Shown: positions 8,723 through 17,856 of the stretch, piece by piece | Layout of the letters: each line of letters begins with the position of its first letter | How positions within the stretch are numbered: position 1 is the stretch's first letter | Source: Anaerocolumna sp047777345 | GTDB lineage: Bacteria; Bacillota; Clostridia; Lachnospirales; Lachnospiraceae | Direction of reading: 5' to 3' | Assembly (NCBI GenBank): GCA_047777345.1 | Contig: JBKEEJ010000003.1 | Coordinates: 180,260 to 244,259, forward strand | DNA length: 64,000 nucleotides | The notes under the pieces: model-generated | What the model was told of the DNA's origin: nothing | Database searches by the model: none | The model's input: only the letters and a program-made list of their open reading frames with translations | Made by a program: the position numbers and the translations under genes

Positions 8723-9601
8723 CTATTCTATATTCTGAATTTGCTCTCTGATTTTTTCTATCTCAGTCTTCAAATCGATAGCTTTATTTGTTATGTTAAT
8801 ATCATTTGCTTTGGATAAAATCGTATTGGCTTCTCTGTTCATCTCCTGGGCAATAAAATCCAGTTTTCTGCCGATACCCTCACCGTCTTCCAGTGCGGCT
8901 TTCATATTGGAAATATGACTTCTTAACCGTACCGTTTCTTCATCGGTACATATTTTGTCGGCAAATATAGTAACTTCGGTGGCTAATATGCTTTCATCCA
9001 GTTTTGTATCCCCTAGCAATTCGTTTACCTTGGCAATTAGCTTTTGCCTGTATTCCGCCACAATTTGCGGGGACCTTTCCTCAATATAGAGGATATAATC
9101 CGTCATGCCGTCCAGTTTCCGCATAAGATCTTTTTTCAGATTTTCCCCTTCGGCAATTCTTGTTTCCACCAGCTGCTCTGCTGCTGTTCTGACGGCTTTT
9201 TCAACCAGTTTCCACAATTCTTCTTCGTCAATGGTTTGTTCCTCTAAAGTAAATACATCCGGAAATTTTGCCAAATTCGATACACGGATATCATTTTCTA
9301 TCTGAAAAGTTTCACTCATTTTTGTAAGATACTTAAGATATTCTCTTGCTATATCTTCATTGTACTTGACGCATACATTATTCTCGGTATAATCTTCATA
9401 TGTGATAAATACATCCACTTTTCCCCGTCCGATGTATTGCTTAATAACATTTCGGATACCGGCTTCAAAAAAACTAAGTTTCTTGGGCATTTTAATGGAA
9501 ATATCACAATACCTGTGATTAACTGCCTTCATTTCAACAATAATCTTACGGTCTTCTCCTACTTCTTCACATCTGCCGAAGCCAGTCATACTTTTTAACA
9601 T
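8723..9601 (-). CDS. YicC-family endoribonuclease
   Basis: YicC proteins are a widespread bacterial endoribonuclease family. The 292 residues begin MLKSMTGFGR, the family hallmark, and end with the conserved region RKLDFIAQEMNREANTILSK. I chose the ATG at 9601 because the hallmark begins there; an in-frame TTG six codons upstream is the alternative. It heads the yicC-remA-rpoZ unit behind a strong promoter in the divergent gap before rqcH. Confidence 0.9.
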   Translation of the reverse strand: MLKSMTGFGRCEEVGEDRKIIVEMKAVNHRYCDISIKMPKKLSFFEAGIRNVIKQYIGRGKVDVFITYEDYTENNVCVKYNEDIAREYLKYLTKMSETFQIENDIRVSNLAKFPDVFTLEEQTIDEEELWKLVEKAVRTAAEQLVETRIAEGENLKKDLMRKLDGMTDYILYIEERSPQIVAEYRQKLIAKVNELLGDTKLDESILATEVTIFADKICTDEETVRLRSHISNMKAALEDGEGIGRKLDFIAQEMNREANTILSKANDINITNKAIDLKTEIEKIREQIQNIE

Positions 9602-9689
9602 AGTCACACGTTCTTTCAATCTAGAGTTTTCGAATGCCAGAATTCATTCAAATTTGACTCACCTCGAGTTTATACAGGCATTTGAATTA

Positions 9690-9718
9690 ATTATAATTCA
9701 TATAAATTCACAAGTCAA
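9690..9718 (-). promoter_or_regulatory. Promoter of yicC-remA-rpoZ
   Basis: Minus-strand TTGACT (9718-9713), 17-base spacer, TATAAT (9695-9690), about 90 bases before the yicC start. The rest of the 9602-9944 divergent gap is AT-rich, and I see no convincing gene in it. Confidence 0.65.
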
Positions 9719-9944
9719 GACAGCTTCACAAATAATGTCCGAAAAATTATTGCTTCTGTTTTCATCCAATGTTATACTAATTGGTATTGAAGAAGTCTGT
9801 TGGTATATACGGACAAAATTAAGCAAAATAATATAGCGGACATATAAAATTCTTTCCTTTTCATTTTCATCTAAACTAAAATACAAGGTTTTTAAAAACA
9901 TAATAGGCTTTTGCTTATATGTCCATTTGATAAAGGAGATAATT

Positions 9945-11690
9945 ATGGCACTTGACGGACTCGTAATATCCAACGTAGTTTATGAATTAAAAGAAAAGCT
10001 TGCAGACGGCAGAATAACAAAAATATCTCAGCCGGAAAAAGACGAACTGATACTTACCATAAAAAATAACCGGGATAATTACAAATTATTTTTATCTGCC
10101 AACGCAAGTCTTCCCCTGGTATATCTGACCCAGGAAAATAAACAAAATCCGATGACTGCGCCGGGCTTTTGCATGCTTTTAAGAAAGCACTTAAACAGCG
10201 CAAGAATTATTGATATTATCCAGCCGGGGCTGGAACGTATTATACAAATTAAAATTGAACACTTAAACGAAATGGGTGACTTATGTGTCAAATACCTGAT
10301 TCTGGAAGTTATGGGCAAACACAGCAATATTATCTTTATTGATGAGGATAATACGATTATTGACAGTATTAAGCGCATTTCTCATATGGTAAGTTCCGTA
10401 AGGGAAGTTTTACCCGGAAGAAAATATGTTCTTCCTCCTTCGGGAGATAAATTAGATCCCTTGAATTTAACTTTTGACGCATTTAAGGAAAGTGTTTTAA
10501 AAAAGCCCCTTCCAATCGGAAAAGCCATCTATACTTCCCTTACCGGTTTTAGCCCCTTAATGGCAAATGAAGTCTGCGCCAGATCTTCCCTGGATTCCGA
10601 AAGCTCTACCAGCGCCTTAACCGAAGCGGAAGGAATTCATCTGTATAAAATCCTGGACCGCTTAATCCAGGATGTAAAAGAGCATCATTATTTGCCAAAT
10701 ATAGTTTTAAAAGACGGAGTCCCCCAGGAATTTTCCTGTTTTCCCTTAACCTGTTACGGTTCTTTAACAAGAAAGGAGTATGACTCCATATCCACCGTAC
10801 TGGAATCCTTTTACGCGGCTAAAAACACCGTCAACCGTATTCGGCAAAAATCTGCGGATTTACGTAAAATTGTTTCCAATGCCATTGAACGGAATGCAAA
10901 AAAATATGATCTGCAGTTAAAGCAACTAAAAGATACAGAAAAAAGGGACAAATATAAAGTATACGGCGAACTGATTACTGCCTATGGATATAATCTGGAA
11001 CCGGGAGCTAAGGCACTGAAAGCTCTGAATTATTATAACAATGAGGAAATTACTGTTCCTCTGGACCCTACTTTAAGTCCAATGGAAAATGCCAAGGCAT
11101 ATTTCGAAAAGTATAATAAATTAAAGCGTACCTATGAAGCTTTGACCAAATTAGTGGAAGAAACAAAAATGGAACTGGAACACCTGGATTCCATCCGGAC
11201 CGCTTTGGATATTGCCGTAGCCGAAGAGGATCTGGCGGAGTTAAAGGAAGAATTAATGGAATACGGCTATATACGGCGCAGTAAGCCCGAAGGAAAAAAT
11301 AAAGCAAAAAAAATTACCAGCAAGCCCTTTCACTATATTTCATCCGACGGCTATCATATCTATGTGGGTAAGAATAATTATCAGAATGAGGAACTGACTT
11401 TTAAATTTGCCACAGGCAATGACTGGTGGTTTCATGCCAAAAAAATTCCGGGTTCCCATGTAATCGTACAGGCCGGTGCCGGCACACTGCCTGACCGTAC
11501 CTTTGAGGAAGCCGCAAGACTGGCCGCATATTATTCCAAAGGACGTAACTGGGACAAGGTAGAAGTGGACTATACGGAAAAGAAAAATATTAAGAAACCG
11601 GCCGGCTCAAAACCCGGATTTGTAATATATCACACAAATTATTCCATGGTAATATCCCCTGATATTACGGGTATTACTGAGATTTCATAA
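9945..11690 (+). CDS. rqcH: Ribosome quality control factor RqcH (NFACT family, FbpA-like)
   Basis: RqcH, the bacterial Rqc2 homologue, binds obstructed 50S subunits and directs alanine tailing of stalled chains for degradation. The 581-residue protein has the NFACT-N domain (about 1-230), helix-hairpin-helix and coiled-coil regions (about 290-430) and the C-terminal NFACT-R domain with NDWWFHAKKIPGSHVIVQ. I place the start at the ATG at 9945, seven bases after AAAGGAG; an in-frame TTG at 9927 is upstream. Residues 97-98 read Glu-Arg, where I recall Asp-Arg as the functional pair in B. subtilis RqcH; the change is conservative. Confidence 0.92.
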   Translation: MALDGLVISNVVYELKEKLADGRITKISQPEKDELILTIKNNRDNYKLFLSANASLPLVYLTQENKQNPMTAPGFCMLLRKHLNSARIIDIIQPGLERIIQIKIEHLNEMGDLCVKYLILEVMGKHSNIIFIDEDNTIIDSIKRISHMVSSVREVLPGRKYVLPPSGDKLDPLNLTFDAFKESVLKKPLPIGKAIYTSLTGFSPLMANEVCARSSLDSESSTSALTEAEGIHLYKILDRLIQDVKEHHYLPNIVLKDGVPQEFSCFPLTCYGSLTRKEYDSISTVLESFYAAKNTVNRIRQKSADLRKIVSNAIERNAKKYDLQLKQLKDTEKRDKYKVYGELITAYGYNLEPGAKALKALNYYNNEEITVPLDPTLSPMENAKAYFEKYNKLKRTYEALTKLVEETKMELEHLDSIRTALDIAVAEEDLAELKEELMEYGYIRRSKPEGKNKAKKITSKPFHYISSDGYHIYVGKNNYQNEELTFKFATGNDWWFHAKKIPGSHVIVQAGAGTLPDRTFEEAARLAAYYSKGRNWDKVEVDYTEKKNIKKPAGSKPGFVIYHTNYSMVISPDITGITEIS

Positions 11691-11771
11691 GATGCGAAAT
11701 AAAGCTGCCTTCGCGCCAGATACTTATGAATAAGCCATATCAGTTTACCTGTTTACAGAAAAGAGGTTATT

Positions 11772-12584
11772 ATGATTATTGCTGATTATCACGTTCATTC
11801 CCATTTTTCCAGCGATTCAACCGCATCTGTGGAAAGCATGGTTGAAAAAGCCATATCTCTTGGCATGAAAAAAATTTGCTTTACGGATCATATGGATTAC
11901 GATTATCCCGCCCAATACGGACTTTCCTTTACCTTTGATCCGGACGAATATTTTAAAGATCTGGATCGGATTACACAAAAATATAAGGCAAAAATTAAAG
12001 TGCTAAAAGGCATTGAGCTGGGTTTACAGCCACATTTGGCCGTTCGGTACCAAAAGCTTCTTGCCCGGTATGATTTTGATTTTGCAATTGGTTCCTCCCA
12101 TCTGATTAAGGGACTGGATCCTTATTATCCGGAATTCTGGGAAGATAAAACGCCGGAGGAAGGGCTGAATCTTTACTTTCAGTCCATTATCGATAATATT
12201 AAGGCATTTACCCAATATCAGGTTTATGGGCATCTGGATTATATAGTAAGGTATGTTCCGGATAAAAATTTTATTTATATTTATGAAAAATACGGGGATA
12301 TAATCGATGAAGTTTTAAAAACGATTATTAGCCACGGATTGGGAATTGAAGTAAATACATCGGGTCTAAAGTACGGCCTTGGTTTTACCCACCCAAAGGA
12401 AGCCATAATAAAGCGGTATAAGGAGCTTGGCGGTGAAATCATTACCATCGGTTCCGACGGCCATAAACCGGAACATTTGGGCTACGACTTTGCCAAAACG
12501 GAACAGCTGCTGCTTTCCCAAGGTTTTCGCTATTATACGACTTTTGAAAAGAAAAAGCCGGTTTTTATGCGTCTGGGAGAATAA
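11772..12584 (+). CDS. hisK: Histidinol-phosphatase, PHP family (HisJ/HisK type)
   Basis: PHP-type histidinol phosphatases hydrolyse L-histidinol phosphate, the penultimate step of histidine synthesis. The 270 residues show PHP metal-binding motifs: DYHVHSHFS near the N-terminus, FTDHMD (about 38-43), GIELGLQ (about 80-86), IGSSH, YGHLDYIVRY and a terminal GSDGHKPEHLG. The ATG follows AAAAGAGG. No other his genes are adjacent, so the exact substrate rests on the family; another PHP phosphoesterase role is possible. Confidence 0.8.
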   Translation: MIIADYHVHSHFSSDSTASVESMVEKAISLGMKKICFTDHMDYDYPAQYGLSFTFDPDEYFKDLDRITQKYKAKIKVLKGIELGLQPHLAVRYQKLLARYDFDFAIGSSHLIKGLDPYYPEFWEDKTPEEGLNLYFQSIIDNIKAFTQYQVYGHLDYIVRYVPDKNFIYIYEKYGDIIDEVLKTIISHGLGIEVNTSGLKYGLGFTHPKEAIIKRYKELGGEIITIGSDGHKPEHLGYDFAKTEQLLLSQGFRYYTTFEKKKPVFMRLGE

Positions 12585-12639
12585 AAGCAGTTGCATAAAA
12601 AAGATGTTTTCATAGTCAAAATTCATACCAAAATGAAAA

Positions 12640-12730
12640 AAAACAGTCCCCAAATAAAAATAGGGATTATGACTTATCATTCTCTTACCATAAGACATAA
12701 TCCCAAATACTCCATTTTGGGGACTGTTTT
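12640..12730. repeat. Long imperfect inverted repeat between convergent genes
   Basis: The arms begin AAAACAGTCCCCAAAT and, on the other strand, AAAACAGTCCCCAAAATGG, and both continue to GGGATTATG around a roughly 28-base centre. The 91-bp element lies between hisK and mnmA, which converge. It could serve as a bidirectional terminator or be a REPIN/MITE-like palindromic repeat. Confidence 0.6.
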
Positions 12731-12797
12731 AATGTAAATAATAATTTATATAGCCAATAATTTTTAATGTAAGCATGCATATCGTTTATATAAAAGA

Positions 12798-13883
12798 TTA
12801 ACTACGCAGAATAGTTCCGCCGCCAACCACATAATCCCCGTCATAGAATACCACAGCCTGTCCCGGTGTAATGGCTCTTTGGGGTTCATGAAAAACACAT
12901 TCTATTTTATCTTTTTCCACTTTTCGTATTCTGCATTTAGCTCCTTTATGGCTATAACGGATTTTGGCCGTAACCTCCATTTCGCCTTCCAGATCTTCTA
13001 TGGACATAAAGTTTAAATTGCCGGCATATAATGTATCACTGTAAACTTCGTCACTGTTTCCGATTACAACTTCATTGGTTTCCGGACGTATTGCCAATAC
13101 AAAAACCGGATGTCCCAAGGCCAGGTTAAGGCCTTTTCTCTGGCCAACGGTATAATGAATAATTCCCTTGTGTCTGCCGATAACTTTTCCGTCTGCCGTT
13201 ACAAAATTACCTTCCCTTGGCTCCTTGCCCGTATATTCGGTTATAAACTTAGCATAATCATTATCCGGAATAAAGCAGATTTCCTGGCTGTCAGGCTTAT
13301 TGGCCACTCTCAGATTAATTTCTGCCGCAATTTTTCTGATTTCATCCTTGGTATATTCTCCCACAGGCATCAGCGTATGAGCTAACTGATACTGGGATAG
13401 ATTATATAAGGCATATGTCTGGTCTTTTGCCTGGGTAGCGGATTTTTTTATGGTATATCTGCCATTGTCTAATTTAACCACTCTGGCATAATGCCCGGTT
13501 GCAATATAATCCGCGCCAATTTCCATGGAACGCTGCAACAGGGATTCCCATTTTACATAACGGTTACATGCTATACAGGGATTAGGTGTGTTGCCTTTTT
13601 CATATTCCTTTACAAAATAGTCAATAACCGCATCTTTAAATTCTCTTTTAAAATTCATTACATAATAAGGAATATCAAGGGCATAAGCCACACGTCTTGC
13701 ATCATCAACCGCACTTAATCCGCAGCATCCGCCGCTTTCTTCCTGTGTAGCCACGTCTTCATCCTGCCATATCTGCATGGTAACGCCAATAACATCATAA
13801 CCGGCTTTTTTTAGTAAATAAGCTGCAACAGAGGAATCAACCCCTCCTGACATTCCAACGACTACTTTCTTCTTATCCAACAC
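12798..13883 (-). CDS. mnmA: tRNA-specific 2-thiouridylase MnmA
   Basis: MnmA installs the 2-thio group on the wobble uridine of tRNAs for Lys, Glu and Gln. The 361 residues have the PP-loop GMSGGVDSSVAA near the N-terminus, the first catalytic Cys in TPNPCIACNR, KDQTYALYNLS, and the second Cys in DSQEICFIPDNDY. The start is a GTG, or the next codon TTG, behind AGGAG; the sequence does not decide between them. It follows the scaffold gene by 7 bases, so the sulfur donor system and the thiolase are co-transcribed. Confidence 0.95.
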   Translation of the reverse strand: MLDKKKVVVGMSGGVDSSVAAYLLKKAGYDVIGVTMQIWQDEDVATQEESGGCCGLSAVDDARRVAYALDIPYYVMNFKREFKDAVIDYFVKEYEKGNTPNPCIACNRYVKWESLLQRSMEIGADYIATGHYARVVKLDNGRYTIKKSATQAKDQTYALYNLSQYQLAHTLMPVGEYTKDEIRKIAAEINLRVANKPDSQEICFIPDNDYAKFITEYTGKEPREGNFVTADGKVIGRHKGIIHYTVGQRKGLNLALGHPVFVLAIRPETNEVVIGNSDEVYSDTLYAGNLNFMSIEDLEGEMEVTAKIRYSHKGAKCRIRKVEKDKIECVFHEPQRAITPGQAVVFYDGDYVVGGGTILRS

Positions 13884-13890
13884 TTTTCTC

Positions 13891-14328
13891 CTAGTATTCT
13901 TCTTCTACTTCCTCTTCACTGATATCGGACTTTGGTTTTTCCAAACCTTCAATTTTTATATTATTTTTGGTGGCATAATCCCAAAGTGCCGCATGGATTG
14001 CTTCCTCCGCAAGCAGTGAACAGTGAACTTTAACCGGTGGCAGTCCGTCAAGGGCTTCCATTACCGCTTTGTTGGTTACCTTTAAAGCTTCCTGAACACT
14101 TTTTCCTTTTACCATCTCCGTAGCCATACTGCTTGTGGCAACGGCTGCGCCGCAACCGAAAGTCTTAAACTTAACGTCCTGAATAATGCCCTCATCGTTT
14201 ATGTCCAGGTAAATTCTCATAATATCGCCGCATTTGGCGTTTCCTACGGTACCAACACCACTGGCATTTTCAATTTCTCCCACATTTCTGGGATTTGTAA
14301 AATGGTCCATAACTTTTGCACTGTACAT
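13891..14328 (-). CDS. nifU: Iron-sulfur cluster scaffold protein NifU/IscU-like
   Basis: This protein is a scaffold for Fe-S cluster assembly. The 145-residue protein begins MYSAKVMDHFTNPRNVGE and carries the three scaffold Cys: NAKCGD, KTFGCGAAVA and HCSLLAEEAI. The start ATG at 14328 follows AAGGAGG with 8-base spacing; an upstream in-frame start would lack such a site. It is the N-terminal-only, clostridial type with a Glu-rich tail. It lies between iscS and mnmA. Confidence 0.92.
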   Translation of the reverse strand: MYSAKVMDHFTNPRNVGEIENASGVGTVGNAKCGDIMRIYLDINDEGIIQDVKFKTFGCGAAVATSSMATEMVKGKSVQEALKVTNKAVMEALDGLPPVKVHCSLLAEEAIHAALWDYATKNNIKIEGLEKPKSDISEEEVEEEY

Positions 14329-14437
14329 TGTAAAATCCTCCTTTATCACTAAACCATACAAGCCGATGCCTTACGATTTATCCTGTTTGTAAGTTATTAA
14401 TAAAACGCTGTAAACTCTGAAATAAAAACAATTGAAA

Positions 14438-15622
14438 TTAATGCTGATTGCTTTTTACAAAATCTTCATACAAAGGTGACATGGAACGAAGCTTTTCTAC
14501 GATTTCCTTAATTTTATCCACAACATAATCGATTTCTTCTTCCGTATTGTCTTCGCATAAAGTAAGCCTTAGGGAACCATGGGCGATTTCATGAGGCAAG
14601 CCAATGGCCAACAGTACATGGGAAGGGTCTAAGGACCCGGAAGTACATGCCGATCCACTTGATGCGCAAATATTTTGCATATCCAGCATAATTAACAGGG
14701 ATTCGCCTTCCACAAACTGAAAACTGAAATTGGCATTGTTGGGAAGTCTCTTGGTTCTGTGACCATTCAGCCTTACATAAGGTATCTCTGACAAGATTCT
14801 CTTAATTAACCGATCCCTTAAGGCAATTTCCTTTTTCTGACGTTCTTCCATGGTTGCCATGGCAATTTCAACCGCTTTACCAAGACCCACAATACCCGGC
14901 ACATTTTCCGTACCTGCTCTTCTGTGTCTTTCCTGGGCACCGCCATGAATAAAGGACTTTAGCTTAAGGCCTTTGCGAATATATAAGAAACCAATTCCTT
15001 TCGGTCCGTTTAACTTATGTCCGCTGGCACTTAACATGTCTATATTTAATTCATTCACATTGATAGGCAGCTGACCAAAAGCCTGAACCGCATCCGTATG
15101 GAAAAGAATATTATTGGCTTTGGCTATTTCCCCGATTTCCTTTATTGGCTGTATTGTACCGATTTCATTATTGGCAAACATAACGGAAATTAAAATAGTG
15201 GTCGGACGAATTGCTTTCTTAAGTTCATCCAGCTTAATTATACCATTTTCATCCACATCGATGTAAGATACTTCCACACCGTGTTTTTCCAGATATTCGC
15301 ACGTATGCAAAATAGCATGGTGTTCTATTTTGGAAGTAATAATATGATTTCCTTTTGAAGCATAAGCTTCCGCGGTAGCTATCAGTGCCCAGTTATCGGA
15401 TTCGGTACCGCCTGCTGTAAAATAAATCTCGGAACTTTCTGCTCCAAGAGAATTTGCGATAATGCTTCTTGCCTCGTCAATCGCTTTTTTATTTTGTGTA
15501 GCCAGTTCATACACACTGGACGGATTTCCAAAGCTTTCAGTAAAATAGGGAAGCATGGCTTCCACAACGGCCGGACGTGTTTTTGTTGTAGCTGCATTGT
15601 CTAAATAAATCTTTTTTTCCAT
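14438..15622 (-). CDS. iscS: Cysteine desulfurase IscS/NifS
   Basis: A PLP enzyme that strips sulfur from cysteine and passes it to scaffold and thiolase partners. The 394 residues begin MEKKIYLDNAATTKTRPAV. They include GGTESDNWAL, the H-T-D-A-V-Q PLP region, the PLP Lys in SASGHKLNGPKGIGF, RAGTENVPGIVGLG, and the loop with the persulfide Cys in SSGSACTSGSLDPSHVL. I chose the ATG at 15622, nine bases after AGGAG; the ATG at 15631 directly abuts that site. It follows iscR. Confidence 0.95.
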   Translation of the reverse strand: MEKKIYLDNAATTKTRPAVVEAMLPYFTESFGNPSSVYELATQNKKAIDEARSIIANSLGAESSEIYFTAGGTESDNWALIATAEAYASKGNHIITSKIEHHAILHTCEYLEKHGVEVSYIDVDENGIIKLDELKKAIRPTTILISVMFANNEIGTIQPIKEIGEIAKANNILFHTDAVQAFGQLPINVNELNIDMLSASGHKLNGPKGIGFLYIRKGLKLKSFIHGGAQERHRRAGTENVPGIVGLGKAVEIAMATMEERQKKEIALRDRLIKRILSEIPYVRLNGHRTKRLPNNANFSFQFVEGESLLIMLDMQNICASSGSACTSGSLDPSHVLLAIGLPHEIAHGSLRLTLCEDNTEEEIDYVVDKIKEIVEKLRSMSPLYEDFVKSNQH

Positions 15623-15651
15623 CTGTGTCATCTCCTATTTGATATTCTCTT

Positions 15652-16128
15652 TTACCCGCAAGCTGGCTTTTTACGGTTTTCTTTTTCAGTAATTCCATGC
15701 TCGGAACGAATCTTTTCACTCTCTTTAATTAACTCGGAGAGAAGCATAGTATCCACCGTATTATTTATACTATCACTGATACGCATCCATACATATTTTG
15801 TTACACACATATCAGCTCCGGAGCAGGTAGCGCCATTTCCGGTAATCTCCGCACAATCCACAGGATTTAAATCTCCTTCCAGCGCCCTTAAAATATCACC
15901 TACGGATATTTCTTCGGGATCTTTTGCCAAAACATATCCACCTTGTGCGCCTCTGATACTGTTTACAATACCTGCTTTCTTTAATTTTGCAATCAGTTGT
16001 TCCAAGTAACTCATAGAAATGTCCTGACGTTCTGCCACTCCACTTAAAGCCACCGCTTCGTTTTTCCCATTTATAGCCAAATCCAGTACTGCTTTTAAGC
16101 CGTATCTGCCCTTTGTAGATAATAACAT
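15652..16128 (-). CDS. iscR: Rrf2-family Fe-S cluster regulator IscR
   Basis: IscR senses cellular Fe-S status through its own [2Fe-2S] cluster and controls the isc genes. The 158 residues begin MLLSTKGRYGLKAVLDLA with the Rrf2 winged helix and contain three candidate cluster Cys in VDCAEITGNGATCSGADMC (about 90-108). The ATG at 16128 has AGAGGTGG six bases upstream. It is the first gene of iscR-iscS-nifU-mnmA and is probably autoregulatory, as in most such operons. Confidence 0.92.
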   Translation of the reverse strand: MLLSTKGRYGLKAVLDLAINGKNEAVALSGVAERQDISMSYLEQLIAKLKKAGIVNSIRGAQGGYVLAKDPEEISVGDILRALEGDLNPVDCAEITGNGATCSGADMCVTKYVWMRISDSINNTVDTMLLSELIKESEKIRSEHGITEKENRKKPACG

Positions 16129-16154
16129 GGTTCCACCTCTTTCCATCCAACCCG

Positions 16155-16239
16155 GGGTGATTAATTCCTACTATTTCATTTCCTACTAAAACAGTACACA
16201 TTTTGATACCATATTATCACCACGCTCCTATTTTGTCAA
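16155..16239 (-). promoter_or_regulatory. Promoter and possible operator of the isc operon
   Basis: Minus-strand TTGACA (16239-16234), 17-base spacer, TAATAT (16216-16211). Downstream in the leader, the block TAGTAGGAA occurs twice (around 16165-16190) about 15 bases apart. These direct repeats could bind IscR; that is inference. Confidence 0.6.
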
Positions 16240-16314
16240 CATGATTCTGGTATTGTTTTACCAGCTTCGAATATATTTAAATAAGTCTTTTTATCCATTC
16301 ATCGAGGTCATTTT

Positions 16315-17856
16315 ATGACAAAAAATAAAAGCAACTTAATAAAGGGTACTTTCGTACTGACAATGGCAGGCCTGATCACCCGTTTTATTGGCTTTTTCTA
16401 CCGAATCTTTTTATCCAATGTTATGGGTGCCGAAGTCCTTGGAATTTATCAATTAATATTTCCGGTTTATATGATTTGCTTTACCATATTTGCTTCCGGT
16501 ATTCAGACTGCCATTTCATCCCTGGTTGCGAATGAACTGGGCAGTAAGCATTATAAAAATGTAACCAGAGTTCTTAAAACAGGTATAACCATGTCACTGA
16601 TTGTATCTGTTTGCTTAAGTATACTGGTATTCCGTTATTCGGACTGGATTGCAAAAGCTATCATTAAGGAGCCTGCCTGTGCTTCCTCCCTTCGGATTCT
16701 TTCCTATGCTTTTCCATTTTGCGGAGTTACAGCCTGTATTAACGGTTATTATTACGGCCTTAAAAAAGCAGGAGTTCCTGCCACCACCCAGTTAGTGGAA
16801 CAAATTATCCGGGTTATTTTCGTCTATTGCACAGCCTCTTATGCCGGTAATGGCAATATAAAAGTTACCAGCGAACTGGCTGTTTGGGGGCTTGTAATGG
16901 GTGAAATTGCTTCCCATCTTTATAATATTTCATCCCTATATTGTTCCCGCACTCCCAGGGAATTATTTAAACTTTCAAAAACCGACAAAGCCCTGCCACA
17001 CGGAAAAAATGAAGCCATAACAAGTCGCCTCTTTAAAATGTGCCTGCCCCTTACGGGTAACCGCCTGTTAATCAGTATTTTGCACAGCGTGGAAGCCATC
17101 CTTATTCCAAACATGTTAAAAAAATACGGATTAAGCAGCAGCGAAGCTCTTAGTATTTACGGTATATTAAACGGAATGGCCATGCCATTTATTATGTTTC
17201 CCTCCGCCATAACCAATTCCCTTTCTGTTTTATTAATGCCTGCCATTTCCGAAGCCCAGTCTTTAAAAAATGAAAACATGATACGAAAAACCGCTGCCAT
17301 TTCCATAAAGTACAGTATTTTAATCGGTATTTTAAGCGGAGGTATCTTTATATGTTTCGGCCAGGAATTGGGCAACTTGATTTTTCACAATGAACTGGCA
17401 GGAAGCCTTCTTATGACTTTGGCCTGGCTCTGCCCTTGTCTTTACATAACCACAACTTTAAGCAGCATTATAAATGGTCTGGGACTTGCCCATTTAACCT
17501 TTATGAATTCTGTTATCGGCCTGTCGGTTCGAATTCTTTTAATCCTGTGCTTAATTCCCTATCAGGGTATGAAAGGTTACTTGGTCAGCTTATTAATCAG
17601 CCAATTAGTAATTACTGCCTTTGACGGATTTATTGTTATGAAAAAGATAAAACCGCCTTTTGAAGCTGTCGATATTATTTTAAAACCCGGACTTATTGTT
17701 TCCTTATCCGGCTACCTTATTTACCGTTTCTACGAATACTTTGCCCCAAAGTCTTACGGAATCATCGGGATATTAGGATGTATATCATTAGTTTGTGCCA
17801 TGTACATTATACTTTTAGGCATAACAAAAGCTGTTTCCTTAAATGACTTTAAGTAA
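16315..17856 (+). CDS. SpoVB-like polysaccharide flippase (MOP superfamily)
   Basis: A 513-residue polytopic membrane protein with about 13-14 hydrophobic helices and the opening KGTFVLTMAGLITRFIGFFY, typical of the SpoVB/MurJ-like branch of the MOP exporters. Relatives flip lipid-linked cell-wall or spore-cortex precursors; the exact substrate cannot be read from sequence. It overlaps the 3' end of the convergent diguanylate cyclase gene by 8 bases. It points to a sporulating or wall-remodelling Firmicute. Confidence 0.82.
   Translation: MTKNKSNLIKGTFVLTMAGLITRFIGFFYRIFLSNVMGAEVLGIYQLIFPVYMICFTIFASGIQTAISSLVANELGSKHYKNVTRVLKTGITMSLIVSVCLSILVFRYSDWIAKAIIKEPACASSLRILSYAFPFCGVTACINGYYYGLKKAGVPATTQLVEQIIRVIFVYCTASYAGNGNIKVTSELAVWGLVMGEIASHLYNISSLYCSRTPRELFKLSKTDKALPHGKNEAITSRLFKMCLPLTGNRLLISILHSVEAILIPNMLKKYGLSSSEALSIYGILNGMAMPFIMFPSAITNSLSVLLMPAISEAQSLKNENMIRKTAAISIKYSILIGILSGGIFICFGQELGNLIFHNELAGSLLMTLAWLCPCLYITTTLSSIINGLGLAHLTFMNSVIGLSVRILLILCLIPYQGMKGYLVSLLISQLVITAFDGFIVMKKIKPPFEAVDIILKPGLIVSLSGYLIYRFYEYFAPKSYGIIGILGCISLVCAMYIILLGITKAVSLNDFK

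Noticed and set aside
9698..9973. 91-codon minus-strand ORF over the yicC-rqcH gap
   Set aside because: It overlaps the yicC promoter and the start of rqcH on the other strand; no ribosome site or family.
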